Source of the DNA: Marivita sp046592965
GTDB lineage: Bacteria; Pseudomonadota; Alphaproteobacteria; Rhodobacterales; Rhodobacteraceae
NCBI RefSeq assembly: GCF_046592965.1
Contig: NZ_JBISBV010000003.1
Location: 310,001-374,000, forward strand
DNA length: 64,000 nt
Reading direction: 5' to 3'
In this document: piece by piece, positions 43,748-52,264 of the stretch
Numbering within the stretch: position 1 is the first letter of the stretch
Layout: each line of letters starts with the position of its first letter
Program-made: the position numbers and the translations under genes
The notes under the pieces: model-generated
Seen by the model: only the letters and a program-made list of their open reading frames with translations
Database searches by the model: none
Told to the model about the DNA's origin: nothing

Positions 43748-44976
43748 CGGTCAATCTCTCCAAACACAACATCCATCGTCCCGATGATTGCGGCCACATC
43801 GGCAAGCTGGTGGCCGGTGGCAATGTAATCCATCGCCTGCAAATGCAGGAAACCCGGCGCGCGCAGCTTGGCGCGGTAGGGTTTGTTGGTGCCATCGGCG
43901 ACGAGGTAGACGCCAAACTCGCCCTTGGGCGCTTCGACAGCGGCGTAAACCTCGCCGGCTGGAACGTGGAACCCTTCGGTGTAGAGTTTGAAGTGATGGA
44001 TCAACGCTTCCATCGAGGTTTTCATATCGGTCCGCTTCGGCGGCGTGATCTTGCCACGGGCCAGAATATCGCCCTGCCCCTCGGGAGCGCGCAGCTTTTC
44101 GATGGCCTGCTTGATGATATGCGTCGACTGGCGCATCTCTTCCATGCGCACCAGATAGCGGTCGAAACAATCGCCGTTTTTCCCCACGGGGATCTGGAAT
44201 TCGAATTCGTCATAACATTCATAGGGTTGCGACCGGCGCAAATCCCACGCCAGCCCCGAACCGCGTACCATGACGCCGGAAAAGCCCCAGTCGAGGATCT
44301 CTTCTTCGTTCACCACACCGATATCGGCGTTGCGTTGCTTGAACACCCGGTTTTCTGTCAGCAGGCCGTCGATATCATCCAGCACCGCCGGGAACGTATC
44401 GGCCCAGGCGTCGATATCGTCGAGCAGTTCGCCGGGCAGATCCTGATGCACACCGCCGGGCCGGAAATACGCCGCGTGCAGGCGCGCACCACAGGCCCGC
44501 TCGTAAAAGATCATCAGCTTTTCGCGCTCTTCGAACCCCCAGAGCGGCGGTGTCAATGCGCCCACGTCCATCGCCTGCGTCGTCACGTTAAGCAGATGGC
44601 TCAGGATGCGCCCGATCTCGGAATAAAGCACCCGGATCAGCGACGCGCGGCGCGGCACTTCCACGCCGGTCAGCCGCTCGATTGCCAGACACCAGGCGTG
44701 CTCCTGGTTCATCGGTGCCACGTAATCGAGCCGGTCGAGATATGGCAGGTTTTGCAGATAGGTCCGGCTTTCCATCAGCTTTTCGGTGCCACGGTGCAGC
44801 AGGCCGATATGCGGATCGCAGCGCTCCACGATCTCGCCGTCCAGCTCCAGCACAAGCCGCAGAACCCCGTGCGCCGCAGGGTGTTGCGGGCCGAAGTTGA
44901 TGTTGAAATTGCGAATCTTCTGTTCGCCCTGCAGCGCGTCCACGCTGCCGTCGTCAAACTTGGAGCCGTCCATCAT
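43744..44976 (-). CDS. nuoD: NADH-quinone oxidoreductase subunit D
   Basis: 410-residue 49-kDa-type subunit lining the quinone site, related to [NiFe] hydrogenase large subunits but without metal ligands. Conserved FNINFGPQHPAAHGVLRL (quinone-binding His), HRGTEKLMESRTYLQ, and a C-terminal DVVFGEIDR. ATG 44976 is chosen: it overlaps the stop of the 57-residue gene upstream (ATGA). The longer open frame upstream belongs to antisense noise. Confidence 0.97.
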   Translation of the reverse strand: MMDGSKFDDGSVDALQGEQKIRNFNINFGPQHPAAHGVLRLVLELDGEIVERCDPHIGLLHRGTEKLMESRTYLQNLPYLDRLDYVAPMNQEHAWCLAIERLTGVEVPRRASLIRVLYSEIGRILSHLLNVTTQAMDVGALTPPLWGFEEREKLMIFYERACGARLHAAYFRPGGVHQDLPGELLDDIDAWADTFPAVLDDIDGLLTENRVFKQRNADIGVVNEEEILDWGFSGVMVRGSGLAWDLRRSQPYECYDEFEFQIPVGKNGDCFDRYLVRMEEMRQSTHIIKQAIEKLRAPEGQGDILARGKITPPKRTDMKTSMEALIHHFKLYTEGFHVPAGEVYAAVEAPKGEFGVYLVADGTNKPYRAKLRAPGFLHLQAMDYIATGHQLADVAAIIGTMDVVFGEIDR

Positions 44977-45146
44977 CGTCTCTCCAACTCTTGCAGTTTC
45001 ATCGCCATGACCCAGAGCAGTATCACCACTGCAAACGGAAGAAATGCGACGAATGCCCAGTTCTTGTTCACCCCGAAATGGGGCAGCAACTTCATCAGCG
45101 GGATGATCGCGGCGGCGACGACCGCCAGCCAGACAATAAATCCCAT
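44973..45146 (-). CDS. 57-aa two-helix membrane protein between nuoC and nuoD
   Basis: 57 residues: helix 1 (FIVWLAVVAAAIIPLMKLL), short loop HFGVNKNW, helix 2 (AFVAFLPFAVVILLWVMAMKL), then a charged end (QELERR). Its ATG overlaps the nuoC stop (TGATG) and its stop overlaps the nuoD ATG (ATGA), so ribosomes translating nuoC would pass through it to reach nuoD. Not recognised as a core complex I subunit. Coupling on both sides and clean membrane character make it very likely real; small size would hide it from many gene finders. Confidence 0.8.
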   Translation of the reverse strand: MGFIVWLAVVAAAIIPLMKLLPHFGVNKNWAFVAFLPFAVVILLWVMAMKLQELERR

Positions 45147-45757
45147 CAGCCTTTCGCCTCCTCGACCTTTTCATCGCCCGGAAGCACATATTGCGCGCCT
45201 TCCCACGGCGACATGAAATCGAATTGGCGGTATTCCTGAACCAGCTTGACCGGCTCGTAGATCACGCGCTTCTTCTCTTCGTCATAACGCACTTCGGTGT
45301 AGCCCGTGGTCGGGAAATCTTTGCGCAGCGGATAGCCGCGAAACCCGTAATCGGTAAGGATGCGCCGCAGGTCGGGATGGCCCGAGAACAGGATGCCGAA
45401 CATGTCGAACACCTCGCGCTCGAACCAGTTGGCGCTTGGATGAACCTCGGTGATGGACGGAACCATCTGGTCCTCGCGAATGCTCAGCCGCAGCCGGATG
45501 CGGTGGTTCTGGTACATCGACAAGAAGTGATAGACCACGTCGAACCGCTTGGGGCGATCCGGGTAATCCACCGCCGTGATGTCGATCAGGCTCGAGAACT
45601 TGCAACTTGCGTCGGTCTTGAGGAAATCGACAAAGCCCACGATGTTCGTCGGAGCGACATCAATGTTCAATTCGCCGTAGGTCACATCCCATGCGATCAC
45701 GCAATCGGTGCGCTTCATCTCGATATGCTGGCCAAGTTCGTGCAAGGCTTCGCTCAT
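45146..45757 (-). CDS. nuoC: NADH-quinone oxidoreductase subunit C
   Basis: 203-residue 30-kDa subunit of the peripheral arm, separate from NuoD (fused in E. coli). Signature VHPSANWFEREVFDMFGILFSGHPDLRRILTDYGFRGYPLRKDFP is complete. 22 nt after nuoB; the stop overlaps the small membrane-protein gene. Confidence 0.97.
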   Translation of the reverse strand: MSEALHELGQHIEMKRTDCVIAWDVTYGELNIDVAPTNIVGFVDFLKTDASCKFSSLIDITAVDYPDRPKRFDVVYHFLSMYQNHRIRLRLSIREDQMVPSITEVHPSANWFEREVFDMFGILFSGHPDLRRILTDYGFRGYPLRKDFPTTGYTEVRYDEEKKRVIYEPVKLVQEYRQFDFMSPWEGAQYVLPGDEKVEEAKG

Positions 45758-45779
45758 GTCGTCGTCCTAACTTCGTCGC

Positions 45780-46313
45780 TCAACGCACAATCGTTCCGGT
45801 GCGGCGGATCTTGCGCTGAAGCGCCATCACGCCGTAAAGCAGCGCCTCTGCCGTCGGTGGGCAGCCGGGCACATAGATATCAACCGGGACAACCCGGTCA
45901 CAGCCACGCACAACCGAATAGCTGTAATGGTAGTACCCGCCCCCATTGGCGCAAGACCCCATGGAAATCACATAGCGCGGCTCTGGCATCTGGTCGTAGA
46001 CCTTGCGCAACGCCGGAGCCATCTTGTTGGTCAGCGTGCCGGCCACGATCATCAGGTCGGACTGTCGCGGGCTTGCGCGCGGCGCGGTGCCAAAGCGCTC
46101 CAGATCATAGCGTGGCATCGAGGTCTGCATCATCTCGACCGCGCAACAGGCCAGACCGAATGTCATCCAGTGCAAGCTACCGGTGCGCGCCCAGTTGACG
46201 ATATCTTCGGCCGAGGTCAGCAGAAAACCCTTGTCCTGAAGCTCCGCATTGAGCTTTTGCGTCGCGTATTCCTTGTCCACCTGAGCGGTGTTCGCACCCG
46301 TCATCACTCCCAT
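45780..46313 (-). CDS. nuoB: NADH-quinone oxidoreductase subunit B
   Basis: 177-residue subunit bearing cluster N2 at the quinone site: tandem cysteines in FGLACCAVEMM, then GSCANGGG and VPGCPPTAEALL. ATG 46313 is preferred: AAGGGAG stands 7 nt upstream and MGVMTGANTA is a familiar Roseobacter start; ATG 46304 is the alternative. Overlaps nuoA by 10 nt. Confidence 0.96.
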   Translation of the reverse strand: MGVMTGANTAQVDKEYATQKLNAELQDKGFLLTSAEDIVNWARTGSLHWMTFGLACCAVEMMQTSMPRYDLERFGTAPRASPRQSDLMIVAGTLTNKMAPALRKVYDQMPEPRYVISMGSCANGGGYYHYSYSVVRGCDRVVPVDIYVPGCPPTAEALLYGVMALQRKIRRTGTIVR

Positions 46314-46669
46314 TCGAGCGCTCCCTTTTTCCACTCATAGGCAAAGCCGATGGTCAAAACCGCTAGGAACACCATCATCGACCAAAATCCGACCATGCTG
46401 ATATCCTTGAACGAGACCGCCCACGGAAACAGGAACGCGATTTCCAGATCGAAAATGATGAACAGAATGGCCACCAGATAGAACCGCACATCGAATTTCA
46501 TGCGCGCGTCGTCAAAGGCGTTGAACCCGCATTCATAGGCCGAAACCTTTTCCGGGTCCGGGGCGCGCACCGCGATGATGACGGCGGCAAGGATCAGGAC
46601 AAGGCCCAACCCGATCGCGATCACCAGAAACACAAGGATCGGCAGGTATTCCCGCAACATGTCTTCCAA
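46304..46669 (-). CDS. nuoA: NADH-quinone oxidoreductase subunit A
   Basis: 121-residue three-helix membrane subunit, first gene of the nuo operon. Conserved KVSAYECGFNAFDDARMKFDVRFYLVAILFIIFDLE includes the switch-region cysteine and acidic residues; ends YEWKKGALEWE. The start appears to be TTG at 46669: AAGGAG lies 7 nt upstream, whereas the in-frame ATG at 46660 lacks such spacing, and the family N-terminus MExMLREYLP fits. Confidence 0.95.
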   Translation of the reverse strand: MEDMLREYLPILVFLVIAIGLGLVLILAAVIIAVRAPDPEKVSAYECGFNAFDDARMKFDVRFYLVAILFIIFDLEIAFLFPWAVSFKDISMVGFWSMMVFLAVLTIGFAYEWKKGALEWE

Positions 46670-46733
46670 GACGAGGCTCCTTTTCCTTCACACGCTCCAG
46701 ACAGCCGCCAGGCGGCAAAACCGGATTTAAGGT

Positions 46734-46762
46734 GATGTACTCCCGACACCCGGAAGGGTCAA
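46734..46762 (-). promoter_or_regulatory. Candidate nuo operon promoter
   Basis: On the minus strand TTGACC (46762-46757), a 17-nt spacer, and TACATC (46739-46734) about 65 nt before nuoA. The -35 is good and the -10 weak, as often in this group. Prediction only. The rest of the 46670-47027 gap holds no gene I can support. Confidence 0.4.
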
Positions 46763-47027
46763 CCGCAGGGCGTCATCTTCCAAGCGCGGCACAAGCTCCG
46801 TCCGCTCAATGGTCGGCGTCGGCGAAAACCCTTGTTTTACTGGCGTCCGCCGTTGCTGGGCGGCATGCGCGCATTCCGGCCAAGCTGTGCTCCTGCGTCA
46901 AATGGGCTGCGTCAAAAGACCGGATACCGAGCGTATGCTTAGGGCAGAGCGACTGTCCGCGCCTGAACATCCCTGATTGACAGACGTTGACCAGGCGATC
47001 CCACCAATTTGCACGGAGGAAAATCCC

Positions 47028-47774
47028 ATGCCCATCACATCCGCATCCGACCTGAGCGTCATCATCACCGGCGGCGCGGGCGGGATCGGCAGCGCCACAG
47101 CCGAATACCTCGTCGAGCGCGGCGCGCAGGTCATGATCACCGACATGAACGATCAGGCTGGCAGCGAACTGGCGGCCCGACTGGGCGACCGAGCATTCTT
47201 TCATCGTCAGGACGTGACCAACGATGCTGCATGGCGCGACACCATCAAGACGGCCGAGGACAAGATGGGCAAAATCAACGCCCTCTTCAACAATGCCGGA
47301 ATCCTTGGTTACGGCGGCGTCACTGACACCAATGCCGAAGAGTTTCGCAAAATCATCGACATCAACCTCACCGGCATCTTCCTTGGCTTGCATCATGCCG
47401 CTCCGGCCTTGAAGCGCGCCGGTGAGGGTGTGGTGGTGAACACATCCTCCACGGCAGGTTTGCAGGGCTATGCGGGTCTTGCCGCCTACACCGCGAGCAA
47501 GTTCGGCGTTCGCGGCCTGACCAAGGCGGCGGCGCTGGATCTTGCGCCCGACAATATCCGGGTGGTCTCCATTCACCCCGGCCCCATCGCCACCGACATG
47601 ACCAAAGACCTCAATGAGGACGCGACGGCAGGCCAGCCGATCCCGCGAATAGGCCAGGCAAAGGAGGTCGCGCGATTGGTGCACTTCTTGATGACCGAAG
47701 CCACCTATTCGACCGGTTGCGAATTCGTCATCGACGGCGGAGCCACCGTGGGCCGCGTCGAATCCCTGACCTGA
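47028..47774 (+). CDS. SDR family oxidoreductase (3alpha/20beta-HSD type)
   Basis: 248-residue classical SDR. TGGAGGIGSATAEYLVERG binds NAD(P); NNAGILGYGG, the catalytic Ser of VNTSSTAG, and YTASKFG (Tyr-x3-Lys) complete the active site, unlike the SDR at 17025. Ends CEFVIDGGATVG. Resembles 3-alpha/20-beta-hydroxysteroid-type dehydrogenases, but the substrate is unknown. GGAGGA before ATG 47028. It converges on the leucine operon (18-nt gap). Confidence 0.88.
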   Translation: MPITSASDLSVIITGGAGGIGSATAEYLVERGAQVMITDMNDQAGSELAARLGDRAFFHRQDVTNDAAWRDTIKTAEDKMGKINALFNNAGILGYGGVTDTNAEEFRKIIDINLTGIFLGLHHAAPALKRAGEGVVVNTSSTAGLQGYAGLAAYTASKFGVRGLTKAAALDLAPDNIRVVSIHPGPIATDMTKDLNEDATAGQPIPRIGQAKEVARLVHFLMTEATYSTGCEFVIDGGATVGRVESLT

Positions 47775-47792
47775 GTCTGGCTTGCCCGCGCG

Positions 47793-48569
47793 TCACTGCC
47801 AGCCGGGTTTGCGCTTGTCGAAAAATGCGCCCACGCCGTCGCGGGCTTCCTCCGATTGCCAGCGTGTGGCCAGCGCATCGATCGAGGCATCGACCTGTTG
47901 TTGCGTCACCGGCCCGGAGAGGTCGCGCATCAGCGATTTCGCTTCGGCAACCGCGCCGGGGGCGCACATCAGATAGGGGGCAACCTCGGCGTCAATCGCG
48001 TCGTCCAGATCGTCCGGCGCGACCGTACGGGCCAGCAGGTTCAACCGTACGGCTTCGTCGGCATCGAAAATCCGCCCCGACATGAACACCTCGGACGCCC
48101 GCGTGGCGCCCATCCGCGCCAGCACGTACGGCCCGATATTGGCCGGGATCAGACCCAGCCGCGTTTCGGTCAACCCGAGTTTCGCACCCGTCACTCCAAC
48201 CGCCACGTCACAAACTGAAATCAGCCCGATTCCCCCCCCGAACGCGTTGCCCTGCACCCGCCCGATCAACGGTTGAGGCAGGTCGTACAACGCCCCGAGC
48301 ACGGTTGCGATCCGTCGGCTTTCAGCCTTTCGCGTCGCACCGTCCATGTCGAACTGCGCCCGCATCCACGCCAGATCCCCACCGGCGCAGAACGACGCCC
48401 CTTCTGCACCAAGAACCACAACCCGCACCGACCGGTCCTGCGCCAGGCCGCGCGCCGCGTCCTCAAGCTCGCTCATCATGTCCGCCGACAGCGCGTTATG
48501 CTTCTCAGGGCGCGTCAGGCGCAACTGCGCCACGCCGCGCGCATCCACGTCCAAACCGATCAAACTCAT
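47793..48569 (-). CDS. liuC: Enoyl-CoA hydratase, probable methylglutaconyl-CoA hydratase
   Basis: 258-residue crotonase. Oxyanion-hole motif GASFCAGGDLAWMR near residue 60 and VQGNAFGGGIGLISVCDVAVG near 105, with TETRLGLIPANIGPYV following. Methylglutaconyl-CoA as substrate is inferred from the operon (ivd, MCC subunits, HMG-CoA lyase), in which this hydratase converts 3-methylglutaconyl-CoA to HMG-CoA. ATG overlaps the HMG-CoA lyase stop by 4 nt. Last gene of the operon. Confidence 0.87.
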   Translation of the reverse strand: MSLIGLDVDARGVAQLRLTRPEKHNALSADMMSELEDAARGLAQDRSVRVVVLGAEGASFCAGGDLAWMRAQFDMDGATRKAESRRIATVLGALYDLPQPLIGRVQGNAFGGGIGLISVCDVAVGVTGAKLGLTETRLGLIPANIGPYVLARMGATRASEVFMSGRIFDADEAVRLNLLARTVAPDDLDDAIDAEVAPYLMCAPGAVAEAKSLMRDLSGPVTQQQVDASIDALATRWQSEEARDGVGAFFDKRKPGWQ

Positions 48570-49447
48570 CCCCGCATCCCCCGTGCCATTTCCGCCGCCT
48601 GCGCCACCACCGCCATGTCAAGGCCGTGACTGTATCCCAAGTCATCGAGCCGCGCCGCCACCGCTTCGGTTGCGACGTTGCCAGCCGCGCCGGGCGCATA
48701 GGGGCAGCCACCCAGCCCTCCAACGGCGGCGTCAAAGACCCGAAGCCCAAGACCCAGCGACGCCTCGATATTGTCACAGGCAAGACCACCGGTGTCGTGG
48801 TAATGGCCCGCCAACCGCGCCGCTGGCATTTCATCCAGCACCGCGCGCAGCATGGCTGTAATGCCCTCGGGCGTCGCCCGCCCGATCGTGTCGCCAAGCG
48901 ACACCTCGTAACAGCCCATGTCGCGCAACGCCGCCACCACCCGCGCCACGTCGCCGGGGGCGACATCGCCGTCATAGGGGCACTCGACAACGCACGACAC
49001 ATAGCCCCGCACCGGCATCCCGACCTCGCGCGCCGCTTCCACGACAGGTGCAAAACGCTCAAGGCTTTCCGCGATGGAGGCATTGATATTGGCGCGGCTG
49101 AATCCTTCGGAAGCCGACGCAAAAATCGCCACCTCATCCGTGCGCGCCGCGACAGCCGCTTCAAAGCCGCGCATATTGGGAGTGAGCGCGGCATAGGAGA
49201 CCCCAGCGACACGCGTGATGCCAGCAAGAACCGCACCGGAATCCGCCATCTGCGGCACCCATTTCGGCGACACGAAACTGGCGCATTCGATCCGGCTGAA
49301 GCCCGCACCGCTCAGGCAATCGACAAGCTCCACCTTCTCATCCACGGGAATCAGCCGCGCCTCGTTCTGCAACCCGTCGCGCGGTCCTACTTCGAAAATC
49401 TCGACCCGTTCGCCCAACTCACCGCTCCCAGCTTCTTCTTCGGACAT
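48566..49447 (-). CDS. liuE: Hydroxymethylglutaryl-CoA lyase
   Basis: 293-residue TIM-barrel lyase splitting HMG-CoA to acetyl-CoA and acetoacetate, the last step of leucine degradation. Motifs GPRDGLQNE (catalytic Arg/Asp), GHYHDTGG (metal-binding His) and the signature GGLGGCPYAPGAAGNVATE with the catalytic Cys. 15 nt after the GST gene. Confidence 0.94.
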   Translation of the reverse strand: MSEEEAGSGELGERVEIFEVGPRDGLQNEARLIPVDEKVELVDCLSGAGFSRIECASFVSPKWVPQMADSGAVLAGITRVAGVSYAALTPNMRGFEAAVAARTDEVAIFASASEGFSRANINASIAESLERFAPVVEAAREVGMPVRGYVSCVVECPYDGDVAPGDVARVVAALRDMGCYEVSLGDTIGRATPEGITAMLRAVLDEMPAARLAGHYHDTGGLACDNIEASLGLGLRVFDAAVGGLGGCPYAPGAAGNVATEAVAARLDDLGYSHGLDMAVVAQAAEMARGMRG

Positions 49448-49462
49448 ACTCGATTACCCGCG

Positions 49463-50137
49463 CTAGCCGGTCTGTTCCCACGCCGGGTAGAAGTCCTGAT
49501 CGTAAAGCAGCGCGCCCTCACCATCAGGCAGGGATTTCTGGAATTCCGGGCGCTCGGTAATGCGATCATACCAGTCCTGCACCGCCGGATGCCCGTCCAG
49601 CCGCGCGAAATGGCGGGCCATATAGACCGCCTGTCCGACCGAGATGTCGGCCGCCGAAAAGCCGCTGGTCAGCAGGTAGTCGCGGTTCTCGACCGGTGTG
49701 GACAGCCGCGCCTCCAGAGCGTCGTAACATTTGCGCAAACGTGCGGCCTCGAGTTTCATCACCACCGGACTGCGCATGTGATCCTCGAACAGCATGATGT
49801 GCTGCTGGGTCAGCGCGGCGGAATGCTGGCTGATGGTCTCGGCAAAATGCACCCAGACCAGCCAGGCCATCCAGTCAGGATCGTTTGGCAAGCGGCCCAT
49901 TCCGGCTTCTGGGAACCGTTCACACAGATATTGCGTGATCGCTCCGGTCTCGAACATCCGTTCGCCGTCGATCTCGAGCGCGGGCACCCGACCGGCGGGT
50001 GACAGCGTCAGGTATTCGGGGCTGCGCAGCGACCGGTCAAACGCCCGCAACACAATCTCGAATTCCACCTCGAGCTCGTGCAGCAGCCACAAGGTGCGCA
50101 TCGATCGGGTTTGCGGACAGTGGTGCAAGCGTATCAT
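49463..50137 (-). CDS. Glutathione S-transferase family protein
   Basis: 224-residue GST: thioredoxin-fold N-domain (MIRLHHCPQTRSMRTLWLLHELEVEFE; GRVPALEIDGERMFETGAITQYL with the glutathione-binding Glu-Thr) and a helical C-domain. Overlaps the biotin carboxylase subunit stop by 4 nt, so it belongs to the leucine operon, although no step there needs glutathione. Detoxification of unsaturated intermediates is one possible but unproven reason. Confidence 0.85.
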   Translation of the reverse strand: MIRLHHCPQTRSMRTLWLLHELEVEFEIVLRAFDRSLRSPEYLTLSPAGRVPALEIDGERMFETGAITQYLCERFPEAGMGRLPNDPDWMAWLVWVHFAETISQHSAALTQQHIMLFEDHMRSPVVMKLEAARLRKCYDALEARLSTPVENRDYLLTSGFSAADISVGQAVYMARHFARLDGHPAVQDWYDRITERPEFQKSLPDGEGALLYDQDFYPAWEQTG

Positions 50138-52074
50138 TCGGTGTCTTCCTCCAGCCGGATGAGCGCCGCGCCCGCATCCACCTGCGCCCCGGCTTCGGCC
50201 ATGACCTCGGCCACGATCCCGTCACGCGCCGCAAGCAGCGCATGCTCCATCTTCATCGCCTCCAGAATGGCCAGTCGGTCGCCTTTTGCAACCGTGTCGC
50301 CCACCGCGACGAAAACCGAGCGCACGAGACCCGGCATCGGCGCCTCGACCAGACCGCTCCCGGCTCCTGCACCCTCAGCGCGCGCCAGCGGATCGACCCG
50401 CTCGACGACCAGCGGCTCTGCTCCAAACAGCGTTACACCGCCCCCGAGAAGATATGCCGGCCGCGCCGCCTGCCCCTGATAGCGCCAGCCATTGGCTCCG
50501 AACCGCGCGACAACGCTTGTGTCCGCCACCGTCACCTCGACCTGTCCCGGACCCTGCACGGTCAGGCGCAGATCGATGTCGTCCTCGCCGACGCGCAGAG
50601 TGATGTCCTGTGCCAACGCGTCCCAAAGCGCGAACCCGTCCAGAGGCTCGGGCGCGCGGTCCAATCCGGTCAGCATCAACGCCGCCTGCGCCAGCGCCTC
50701 GGGCGGCGGAGCAGACAGATCGGTCAGCGCATCAAGGTCGCGTCCGATCAGGCCGGTATCCACCTCGCCTGCCGAAAATCCCTCATGGCGCGCCAGAGCG
50801 CCGAGAAACGCCAGATTGGTCACGGTTCCGGCCACCTCGGTCTGCGCCAGGGCCCGACGCAACTTGCGCAACGCCACCTCTCGGGAGGGTCCATGCACGA
50901 TGATCTTTGCAATCATCGGGTCGTAATGCGGCGAGATCACATCGCCGCTGCGCACCCCGGTATCGGCCCGCGCATCGGGCGGAAACGCCAGATGCGACAG
51001 CCGCCCCGTCGCCGGCAGAAACCCCGCCGGCACGTCCTCGGCATAAAGCCGCGCCTCGAAGGCGTGACCGTCAATGCCAAGCTCCTCTTGCGCACGAGGC
51101 AACGGTGCGCCTGCGGCCACCTGCAACTGCCATTCCACCAGATCAACTCCGGTGATCGCCTCGGTGACCGGATGTTCCACCTGAAGGCGGGTGTTCATCT
51201 CCATGAACCAGAACCCGTCGGTGCGCAGACCGTCCGAGCCGTCGACAATGAACTCGACCGTGCCAGCACCCTTGTAGCCGATCGCCTCGGCGGCGCGCAC
51301 CGCCGCGGCACCCATCGCCGCGCGTACCTCGTCGGTCATGCCGGGTGCGGGCGCTTCCTCGATCACCTTCTGATGGCGGCGCTGCAACGAACAGTCGCGC
51401 TCGAACAGATGCACGGCCCGGGTGCCGTCCCCGAAAACCTGCACCTCGATATGACGCGGGCTGGTGATGTATTTCTCGATCAGCACATGCGCATTGCCGA
51501 ATGCCGCGCGCGCCTCTGATTGCGCCGAGGCCAACGCATCGGCAAAGTCGCGGGGCTTTTCGACCAGACGCATCCCCTTGCCGCCGCCCCCGGCAACAGC
51601 CTTGATCAACACCGGATATCCGATCGCCTCGGCTTCAGCCGCCAGCGCATCGGGAGCCTGCTCGGCCCCCTGATACCCCGGCACCACCGGCACGCCGGCC
51701 TTCTGCATCAAATCCTTGGCCGCGTCCTTCAACCCCATCGCGCGGATTGCCGATGCCGACGGGCCGATAAAGACCAGCCCCGCCGCTTCGACCGCGTCAA
51801 CGAAATCGGGGTTTTCCGACAGGAAGCCATACCCCGGATGGATCGCCTGCGCTCCGCTCGCACGCGCGGCGTCGATGATCGCATCGCCGCGCAAATAGCT
51901 CTCTGCTGGCGACGCGCCGCCGAGCGACACGGCGTGATCTGCCATCTCGACATGGCGCGCGGTGGCGTCCACATCCGAATGCACGGCAACCGTGCGCACC
52001 CCGAGCCGGCGACATGTGTCAATCACCCGGCAGGCAATCTCACCCCGGTTCGCAATCAGAATCGTGTCAAACAT
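50134..52074 (-). CDS. liuD: Methylcrotonyl-CoA carboxylase biotin-containing alpha subunit
   Basis: 646 residues: biotin carboxylase domain (ATP-grasp; GGGGKGMRLV, HIEVQVFGDGTRAVHLFERDCSLQRR, EMNTRLQVEHPVTE), a spacer, then a C-terminal biotinyl domain with EAMKMEH (biotinylated Lys at about residue 608). The enzyme carboxylates methylcrotonyl-CoA to methylglutaconyl-CoA with the beta subunit encoded at 52265. Substrate assignment (rather than propionyl- or geranyl-CoA) rests on ivd and HMG-CoA lyase neighbours. BirA at 26882 would biotinylate it. Confidence 0.92.
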   Translation of the reverse strand: MFDTILIANRGEIACRVIDTCRRLGVRTVAVHSDVDATARHVEMADHAVSLGGASPAESYLRGDAIIDAARASGAQAIHPGYGFLSENPDFVDAVEAAGLVFIGPSASAIRAMGLKDAAKDLMQKAGVPVVPGYQGAEQAPDALAAEAEAIGYPVLIKAVAGGGGKGMRLVEKPRDFADALASAQSEARAAFGNAHVLIEKYITSPRHIEVQVFGDGTRAVHLFERDCSLQRRHQKVIEEAPAPGMTDEVRAAMGAAAVRAAEAIGYKGAGTVEFIVDGSDGLRTDGFWFMEMNTRLQVEHPVTEAITGVDLVEWQLQVAAGAPLPRAQEELGIDGHAFEARLYAEDVPAGFLPATGRLSHLAFPPDARADTGVRSGDVISPHYDPMIAKIIVHGPSREVALRKLRRALAQTEVAGTVTNLAFLGALARHEGFSAGEVDTGLIGRDLDALTDLSAPPPEALAQAALMLTGLDRAPEPLDGFALWDALAQDITLRVGEDDIDLRLTVQGPGQVEVTVADTSVVARFGANGWRYQGQAARPAYLLGGGVTLFGAEPLVVERVDPLARAEGAGAGSGLVEAPMPGLVRSVFVAVGDTVAKGDRLAILEAMKMEHALLAARDGIVAEVMAEAGAQVDAGAALIRLEEDTE

Positions 52075-52088
52075 GAAGCACCACCGCT

Positions 52089-52178
52089 CCCTTTCATCTT
52101 GCCCGGAAAACTCCGGGGGTTTGGGGGCTGGCCCCCAATCAGACCTGCGTTTGGGGGCTGGCCCCCAATCGGGTCTTC
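52089..52178 (-). repeat. REP-like element, copy E, with tandem palindromes
   Basis: Two 30-bp tandem units (52119-52148, 52149-52178) each with the perfect palindrome TTGGGGGC-tg-GCCCCCAA, then (minus strand) a core CGGAGTTTTCCGGGC followed by AAGATGAAAGG. Located in the 190-nt gap between the beta and alpha carboxylase subunit genes; it could attenuate or process the operon mRNA. Confidence 0.7.
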
Positions 52179-52264
52179 AGGCATTGCGGACGGATGGGCC
52201 GTCACATTCGCTGCGCGAATATAGCCCTGCCCACGCGCCGTGAAAGACCTGGCGTCCACGTCGA

